Below, piece by piece: positions 41,867-46,191 of a DNA stretch of 46,191 nucleotides (the stretch's first letter is position 1; every line of letters begins with the position of its first letter). A model generated the notes under the pieces. The model did no database searches, was not told the origin of the DNA, and was given only the letters and a program-made list of their open reading frames with translations. The DNA comes from Nitrospirota bacterium (GTDB lineage Bacteria > Nitrospirota > Thermodesulfovibrionia > Thermodesulfovibrionales > Dissulfurispiraceae): assembly GCA_021847795.1 (NCBI GenBank), contig JAJZPZ010000011.1, positions 1 through 46,191 of the forward strand, in the 5' to 3' direction. The translations under genes were made by a program, and so were the position numbers.

Positions 41867-42382
41867 CTACTTTTGCAGTTCCTCGATAGTCTGCCTTATC
41901 TGCGCTGCATCCGGCGCATTCGGAGCAAGTTGAACGTACTTCTCGAATTCAGCAGCGGCCTGGGCCTTGTCTTTAAGGTCATAGGCAAGGACGACCGCGA
42001 GGTTCCTGTGTGCGTTGATGTGATTCGGGTTGATCTCGAGCGCCTTCCTGTATTCCTGCACAGCCTTGTCGGGCTTCCCTGAGTTCCTGTAGCACGTTCC
42101 CATATCCACTCTCACATCGACATTTTTAGGGTCAAGGGCAAGGGCCTGCTGATAGGCGTCAACTGCCTCCTGAAAACGGGCGGAATCCATCAGGACATTG
42201 CCGAGACTGGTCCATGCGCCGGCATTGGAAGGGTTGCTTTTTACGATGTCCTGGAGCTTTCTTACTTCTTCCGCAGTCTGCATAGGATTGGGCCCGAAGT
42301 TCTGCTGTCCTTTCGGCTCCTGCTTTTGCCGGCACCCGGCGGATATGACAATCAATAAAGCAATGATAAGCAACTTTTTCAT
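41867..42382 (-). CDS. TPR-repeat lipoprotein
   Basis: A 171-residue lipoprotein. MKKLLIIALLIVISAGC is a signal peptide with a lipobox (SAGC), followed by at least three tetratricopeptide repeats (AGAWTSLGNVLMDSARFQEA, VDVRVDMGTCYRNSGKPDKA, INAHRNLAVVLAYDLKDKAQ). TPRs of this sort act as protein-protein scaffolds at the inner face of the outer membrane or in the periplasm. GGAGGAGAAG precedes the ATG at 42382; the longer frame to 42520 has no ribosome site. No partner is evident; it stands alone between convergent or divergent genes. Confidence 0.85.
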   Translation of the reverse strand: MKKLLIIALLIVISAGCRQKQEPKGQQNFGPNPMQTAEEVRKLQDIVKSNPSNAGAWTSLGNVLMDSARFQEAVDAYQQALALDPKNVDVRVDMGTCYRNSGKPDKAVQEYRKALEINPNHINAHRNLAVVLAYDLKDKAQAAAEFEKYVQLAPNAPDAAQIRQTIEELQK

Positions 42383-42487
42383 TCTTCTCCTCCAATTGCA
42401 GATAAAGTAAATTATAATACCAAAACGGCGCTGTTCTTTAAAAGTCAAAGTAATGAGCAGCCGGGGCAAACGCATCAAAGCGGCAAA

Positions 42488-42589
42488 GGAGAGATTGCTT
42501 CGGGATACGGCCCCTCGCAATGACAGACTGAGGCCAAGCCGTTAAATTGTCCTTGCGAGTCCGGCTTTATCGGGCGCGGCAATCTCTCC
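42488..42589. repeat. GAGATTGC-type palindromic repeat, copy 1
   Basis: GGAGAGATTGC (42488-42498) is inverted as GCAATCTCTCC (42579-42589), with an inner CTCGCAATGAC facing CCTTGCGAG. It belongs to the family seen again at 44593-44690 and resembles the GTCATTGCGAGGAGCG-type repeats known from several bacterial phyla. It lies between the TPR lipoprotein and rnhA genes. Confidence 0.8.
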
Positions 42590-42671
42590 GTCGGTATTTT
42601 GATGCCCTTGCCCTGAATGAGAATCGTACTCTTGGAAATGAACGGTTTAAAACAGGTATTATAAGAGTCTT

Positions 42672-43151
42672 ATGGAACACGATAATAAACCCTTTGTCGA
42701 GATTTATGCTGACGGCGCCTGCAGCGGGAACCCCGGTGTCGGAGGATACGGGGCCATCCTGAGGGCCGGGGACAAGGAAAGGGAGCTGTCGGGCTGCGAG
42801 GAAATGACGACGAACAACAGGATGGAACTGCTCGGCGTCATATCGGCCCTTGAGGCGCTCAGGAGGCCCTGCAGGGTGCAGGTCACTACTGATTCGAACT
42901 ATATTGTAAAGGGCATGAACGAATGGATTGAGGGCTGGATAAACAAGAACTGGAAGAACTCTCAGAAAAAGGACGTGCTGAACAGGGACCTCTGGGAGCG
43001 GCTGCTGAGGGCCTCCAGGCAGCACGACGTGGAATGGTTATGGATAAAAGGGCATAACGGGCACCTGGAAAATGAGCGGTGCGACGAGCTTGCCAGGGAA
43101 GCGATCAAGAAATGCAGGCAAAGGATGCAGAAGAAGGATGAAAAAGACTGA
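42672..43151 (+). CDS. rnhA: Ribonuclease HI
   Basis: A 159-residue RNase HI that cleaves RNA in RNA-DNA hybrids. The catalytic set is Asp14 ([12 protein letters not shown]), Glu52 (NRMELLGVI), Asp74 ([11 protein letters not shown]) and a C-terminal Asp in [12 protein letters not shown], with KGHNGH providing the loop His. The basic handle region ([20 protein letters not shown]) is present, as in the E. coli enzyme. Its end overlaps the start of the U32 gene by 14 bases, so the two are co-translated. Confidence 0.95.
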   Translation: MEHDNKPFVEIYADGACSGNPGVGGYGAILRAGDKERELSGCEEMTTNNRMELLGVISALEALRRPCRVQVTTDSNYIVKGMNEWIEGWINKNWKNSQKKDVLNRDLWERLLRASRQHDVEWLWIKGHNGHLENERCDELAREAIKKCRQRMQKKDEKD

Positions 43152-44376
43152 ACTGCTTGCTCCGGCAGGTGACTTTGAAAAGCTCAGGACCGCGATACAT
43201 TATGGGGCGGATGCCGTCTACCTCGGGGATTCGAGGTTCAGCCTCCGGGGCAAGGCAGGGAATTTCGGCCCCGGCGAATTGGGGTCAGCCATCGCCTATG
43301 CGCACGGGCATGGGGCAAAGGCATATGTCACCGTTAACATATTCCCCCATAACCGTGACATCCCGGATATCGAGCGGCATATCGCGCTCCTCGGCGACAT
43401 CAGGCCCGATGCCGTTATCCTTTCGGACCCCGGACTGTTTGCACTTTTCAGAAAAAGGGCCCCCCACATCGATATCCACATCAGTACGCAGGCGAACATC
43501 ACCAATGCCGAATCCGCTCGGTTTTGGGAGTCGCTGGGAGCGACAAGGCTTGTGCTTGCGCGGGAGTTGTCGCTTGATGAGATCAGTGAGATACGGCACA
43601 GGACCGCTGTTGAACTCGAAGTCTTTGTCCACGGGTCGGTCTGCCTGTCCTATTCAGGCAGGTGCTACATAAGCAGCTTTCTTGCCTCGCGGAGCGCGAA
43701 CACCGGCGAGTGCGCCAACTCGTGCAGGTGGAAGTACTCCCTCATGGAAGAAAAAAGAAAGGGAGAATATTTCCCTGTGTTTGAGGATGACCGGGGCACC
43801 TATATCCTGAGTTCAAAGGACCTCTGCATGCTGCCTCATCTGCCGCGCCTGGTTGCTGCCGGGATAGACAGCTTTAAAATAGAGGGCAGGATGAAAGGCA
43901 TAAACTATGTTGCCGGCGTTGTGAAGACTTACAGGGAGGCCGTTGATTCCCTGGGAGGCGGCGCTGAATACAAGGTACGGGAACGGTGGCTTGCAGAACT
44001 CTCGATGTTCAGCAGCCGGGGATATACGACAGGGATGTTTTTCGGCAAACAGCCTGACAGCGACTACAATTTTGACGGGGAAAGCTACCGGATGAGCCAC
44101 GAGCTTGTCGGAGTTGTCCTTGAAGTGGATGGGACCCGTGCCAGGGTGGGACTGAGGAACAGGATCGATGCCGGGGATCCGGTGGAATATCTTGCCTCAG
44201 GCCTGGAGGGAAAGCTCTTCCCCATTGAGGGAATGAAAGACAAAGACGAAGCCGACATTGTTTCTGCGCGGAATGAAGATGTTGTCTTTATCGAGGCGCC
44301 TGAAGGCGTGAGGAAGCACGACCTGATAAGAAGAGCCAAGAATTTCAGGGCAGCAGCAGATCAACGGAGTAAATAA
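43138..44376 (+). CDS. Peptidase U32 family protein (tRNA/rRNA hydroxylation type)
   Basis: A 412-residue U32-family protein. [20 protein letters not shown] is the N-terminal signature. [20 protein letters not shown] is the family's Cys-containing motif, followed by CANSCRWKY with two more cysteines. A C-terminal beta domain ([20 protein letters not shown]) is present. Characterised relatives (TrhP, RlhA) make 5-hydroxyuridine in tRNA or 5-hydroxycytidine in 23S rRNA from prephenate; the protease label is historical. The start at 43138 overlaps rnhA and has AAGAAGG upstream. A terminator-like hairpin follows the stop. Confidence 0.9.
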   Translation: MKKTELLAPAGDFEKLRTAIHYGADAVYLGDSRFSLRGKAGNFGPGELGSAIAYAHGHGAKAYVTVNIFPHNRDIPDIERHIALLGDIRPDAVILSDPGLFALFRKRAPHIDIHISTQANITNAESARFWESLGATRLVLARELSLDEISEIRHRTAVELEVFVHGSVCLSYSGRCYISSFLASRSANTGECANSCRWKYSLMEEKRKGEYFPVFEDDRGTYILSSKDLCMLPHLPRLVAAGIDSFKIEGRMKGINYVAGVVKTYREAVDSLGGGAEYKVRERWLAELSMFSSRGYTTGMFFGKQPDSDYNFDGESYRMSHELVGVVLEVDGTRARVGLRNRIDAGDPVEYLASGLEGKLFPIEGMKDKDEADIVSARNEDVVFIEAPEGVRKHDLIRRAKNFRAAADQRSK

Positions 44377-44412
44377 GCGCTGTCACAGCGCTTAAAAAGA
44401 ACTTTTTCCATC
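44375..44412 (+). terminator. Terminator-like hairpin after the U32 gene
   Basis: AAGCGCTG-TCA-CAGCGCTT is a perfect 8-bp stem overlapping the stop codon, followed by AAAAAGAACTTTTT. Confidence 0.65.
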
Positions 44413-44469
44413 CCCGGACTTTCCCCCACTTGACTATCCTCTGTCATCAGGGGTGGAAGGCACGACTCA

Positions 44470-44553
44470 AAGCCTTTCACAATGCGATAAAATTATTTGA
44501 AGTGCCTGTTTTTCTGTTCATGGCAGAGGTGGTGCTGTAATTGCCTTTACAGG
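44470..44553. repeat. Inverted partial copy of the 36895-37040 element
   Basis: AAAGCCTTTCACAATGCGAT through GGCAGAGGTGGTGCTGTAAT and TGCCTTTACAGGG matches the reverse complement of about 36948-37030. The terminal repeat of the other end is missing or degraded. Confidence 0.7.
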
Positions 44554-44592
44554 GTAAACGCATGATAAGGTCGGGTGAACTTATAAGTCCTT

Positions 44593-44690
44593 GAGATTGC
44601 CGCGCGGAGTTTATCCCGGAGCGTATCGGGACTCGCAATGACTGTCATTCCACCCCGTCATTGCGAAGGGTCGTATCCTGAAGCAATCTC
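44593..44690. repeat. GAGATTGC-type palindromic repeat, copy 2
   Basis: GAGATTGC (44593-44600) is inverted as GCAATCTC (44683-44690), with inner CTCGCAATGAC and GTCATTGCGAAGG. It lies in the 480-base gap between the U32 and rubrerythrin-like genes, which holds only the hairpin and these two repeats. Confidence 0.8.
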
Positions 44691-44856
44691 GTTGTTCTTT
44701 ATTGAATTGCTATTTTGATGCAATTGCCCTGATTGCCTTTATATGGCGAAAGCAACTGTAACCGTTGAATGATATAATTTGAATAAGCGGTCTCTGCATT
44801 GCGGCGGGGACGATGATCCTTACGACCTATCGATCAATATACAAGGGGGCGCCGGT

Positions 44857-45342
44857 ATGGATATCTATGAGTATGCTATGCAAATGGAAAGGGACGGGGA
44901 GAGTTATTACCGCGAGCTGTCCGGCAAGGCGGCGAGTGCCGGATTAAAGAACATATTGACCATGCTGGCCGATGCGGAGGTTAAGCACTACGACATCTTC
45001 AGGAAGATGAAAGAGGGCGAGCCTGCACAGGTCCCTGATACGCCGATCCTGGAGGACGTGAAGAATGTATTTGTGAAAATGAAAGAGGAAAAGGACTCAG
45101 TAATTTCTGACGGTTCGGAAATAGACCTTTACAAGAGGGCCCAGGGGATCGAGGAGATGACACGGGATTTTTATCTCGAAAAGGCGGAGGAGATGAAAGG
45201 GCTGCCGCAGAGAGAAGTGTTCCTGAAGGTTGCCGATGAAGAGAAAAGGCATTATCTCATCCTTGAGAACATCATTGATTTTGTGTCCAGGCCCTTCAAC
45301 TGGCTCGAAAATGCGGAATGGTATCACCTCGAAGAATACTAG
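44857..45342 (+). CDS. Rubrerythrin-like ferritin-family protein
   Basis: A 161-residue four-helix bundle di-iron protein without a C-terminal rubredoxin domain. MERDGESYYRELS and ADAEVKHYDIFRKM give the first Glu and ExxH set; IEEMTRDFYLEKAEE and VADEEKRHYLILENI give the second. Proteins of this kind detoxify peroxide or store iron in anaerobes. The ATG at 44857 is preceded by AAGGGGGC; a longer in-frame start at 44779 is less likely. A GC-rich hairpin follows the stop. It is not next to rubredoxin or superoxide reductase genes. Confidence 0.8.
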   Translation: MDIYEYAMQMERDGESYYRELSGKAASAGLKNILTMLADAEVKHYDIFRKMKEGEPAQVPDTPILEDVKNVFVKMKEEKDSVISDGSEIDLYKRAQGIEEMTRDFYLEKAEEMKGLPQREVFLKVADEEKRHYLILENIIDFVSRPFNWLENAEWYHLEEY

Positions 45343-45956
45343 GCGCTGCGCTCTCTGTACCTGCCGGAATAGATAAGGGGAATGTGGCGTGGCCACATCC
45401 CCCCCTCCGGTTTCAGTTGAGATCGCATATCCTGGGAGGAGAGATATCCCTGGGGGTTAAAAACCTGCTGGACCCGGCATCATCTTTCATGAGGCCGAAA
45501 GTGCGCGTGGAATTCCGGTCGATTTCTGTGACCCCGCAGTGGTAGAGGAAGTCGAGGCTGAGCGTGAGGTTTGAGCTGGCAGGTATTTCCCAGGGATTTA
45601 TACTGAAACCCTGAAGGCATTTTGTAATTTTTCTGAAATGCCTTTGGTCACCGCTGCTCCTGTCTGCAGTCCGACTTGCCGGAGGCGCCACTGCAAGCAA
45701 AACCGGCAGGCCGGGCAGGGCAGGTTCGGCAATCGTAAGAAACAGGATTTTTGGTGCTGCATTTTTCATGTTCTGCAATTCCTTTTCCCGTAGTGGACTG
45801 ATCCCGGTTGAAGTGAAGCAAGTTTCCTGCCATGTGCTGATTCTCTCCTGTGCCCGGGAGAACGCCCGGGCCTCTGACTGTCTGCAGGCCCTTTTGTAAA
45901 ATTTGCTGACAGGAACTGTAGAGTAGCTTTACATACGCTTGCGTTTCTTTTCTCCC
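45343..45956. other. Gap with hairpins and one doubtful ORF
   Basis: A GC-rich hairpin (GGGGAATGTGGC facing GCCACATCCCC) lies at 45377-45402, just after the rubrerythrin-like gene. AAGGCATTT is inverted as AAATGCCTT near 45612-45643, and CCCGGG arms occur near 45854-45878. A minus-strand frame (45413-45778; ATG at about 45769, AAGGAA ten bases upstream) shows a hydrophobic N-terminus but no family motif, and the palindrome lies inside it. It may be a small exported protein or nothing. Confidence 0.4.
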
Positions 45957-46191
45957 TTATCCCTCCGGGTTCCACTTTGCGAGGTGCCTGAGGTATTTCC
46001 ATCTCCTCTGCACGTCAGCCTGGGCCTGTTCCCCCAGCGCATCCGCAAGCTCGGGCTTGCTCAGGCGCAGCATGCGATAGCGGTTCTCATGGGACGCATA
46101 CTCCTCAAAGGAGATCGTGGGCTCCCCGCTGTCAATCACTAGAGGGTTCTTCCCTTCCTTTTCAAGATCGGGGTTATAACGGTAGAGCGGC
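45957..46191 (-). CDS. nifJ: Pyruvate:ferredoxin (flavodoxin) oxidoreductase, C-terminal end (partial)
   Basis: The frame reads from the right edge with PLYRYNPDLEKEGKNPL and ends HENRYRMLRLSKPELAD...RRWKYLRHLA. This matches the conserved C-terminus of single-chain NifJ-type pyruvate:ferredoxin oxidoreductases (RYNP, a Y/E-N-RY helix, and the final AQxDVxRRW). NifJ converts pyruvate and CoA to acetyl-CoA with reduction of ferredoxin and is typical of anaerobes. Only the last ~77 codons are in the window; the catalytic domains lie outside. The apparent GTG start at 46139 is internal. Confidence 0.85.
   Translation of the reverse strand, partial: PLYRYNPDLEKEGKNPLVIDSGEPTISFEEYASHENRYRMLRLSKPELADALGEQAQADVQRRWKYLRHLAKWNPEG

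Noticed and set aside
1-46191. tRNA, rRNA or CRISPR sequences
   Set aside because: No cloverleaf-like TTCGAATC/GGTTCGA context, rRNA segment or regularly spaced direct repeats was seen on reading through the window.

Overview
The window looks like the chromosome of a Gram-negative, probably anaerobic bacterium. It carries outer-membrane export and beta-barrel genes, the end of a pyruvate:ferredoxin oxidoreductase, ferritin-like proteins, and an exosortase (XrtA-type) exopolysaccharide locus. The gene mix resembles Nitrospirota or deltaproteobacterial relatives. That placement is an inference from gene content; there is no rRNA here to settle it.

Positions 1-24378 hold one large minus-strand exopolysaccharide (EPS) locus. 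Reading in transcription order (right to left), it encodes: Wza-like export protein, Wzz-like chain-length protein, CpsD-like tyrosine kinase, ExeA-like AAA ATPase, asparagine-synthase-type amidotransferase, acyl carrier protein, AMP-forming acyl ligase, PP-loop ATPase, exosortase fused to EpsI, a CelD/BcsL-type acyltransferase, five tandem paralogous FemAB/GNAT-fold proteins, a GNAT protein, another CelD-type protein, a GT4 glycosyltransferase, a FemAB protein, a hexapeptide acetyltransferase, and a DegT aminotransferase whose frame runs without a stop into a polysaccharide deacetylase. Nine acyl/aminoacyl-transfer-fold proteins therefore sit beside a dedicated carrier protein, an acyl ligase and two amide-forming enzyme types. 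This suggests a polymer with heavy, variable N-acyl or aminoacyl decoration. One of the five tandem paralogs (10986-12071) is a mosaic: its first third is almost identical to one neighbour and its last quarter to another.

Positions 24379-28937 hold a long divergent intergenic region rich in inverted repeats, an outer-membrane beta-barrel gene likely belonging to the same system, and a secreted modular carbohydrate-binding protein with a CRP/FNR-like palindrome upstream. No protein in the window ends in a recognisable PEP-CTERM sorting signal, so the exosortase substrates lie elsewhere.

Positions 28938-46191 are mostly housekeeping genes: an EAL-domain remnant, dUTPase, a GIY-YIG protein, an RHH/PIN toxin-antitoxin pair whose toxin seems to start at CTG, an OmpA-like lipoprotein, a holin-like membrane protein, MutS2, an MFS transporter, Hsp20, a small ferritin-like protein, FtsH, a divergent histidine kinase, an excisionase-type HTH protein, a Cys-rich small protein, a TPR lipoprotein, RNase HI, a U32 peptidase-family protein, a rubrerythrin-like protein and the C-terminus of NifJ. 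Several families of short palindromic repeats are scattered in the intergenic spaces. No tRNA, rRNA, CRISPR array or intact insertion sequence was seen.
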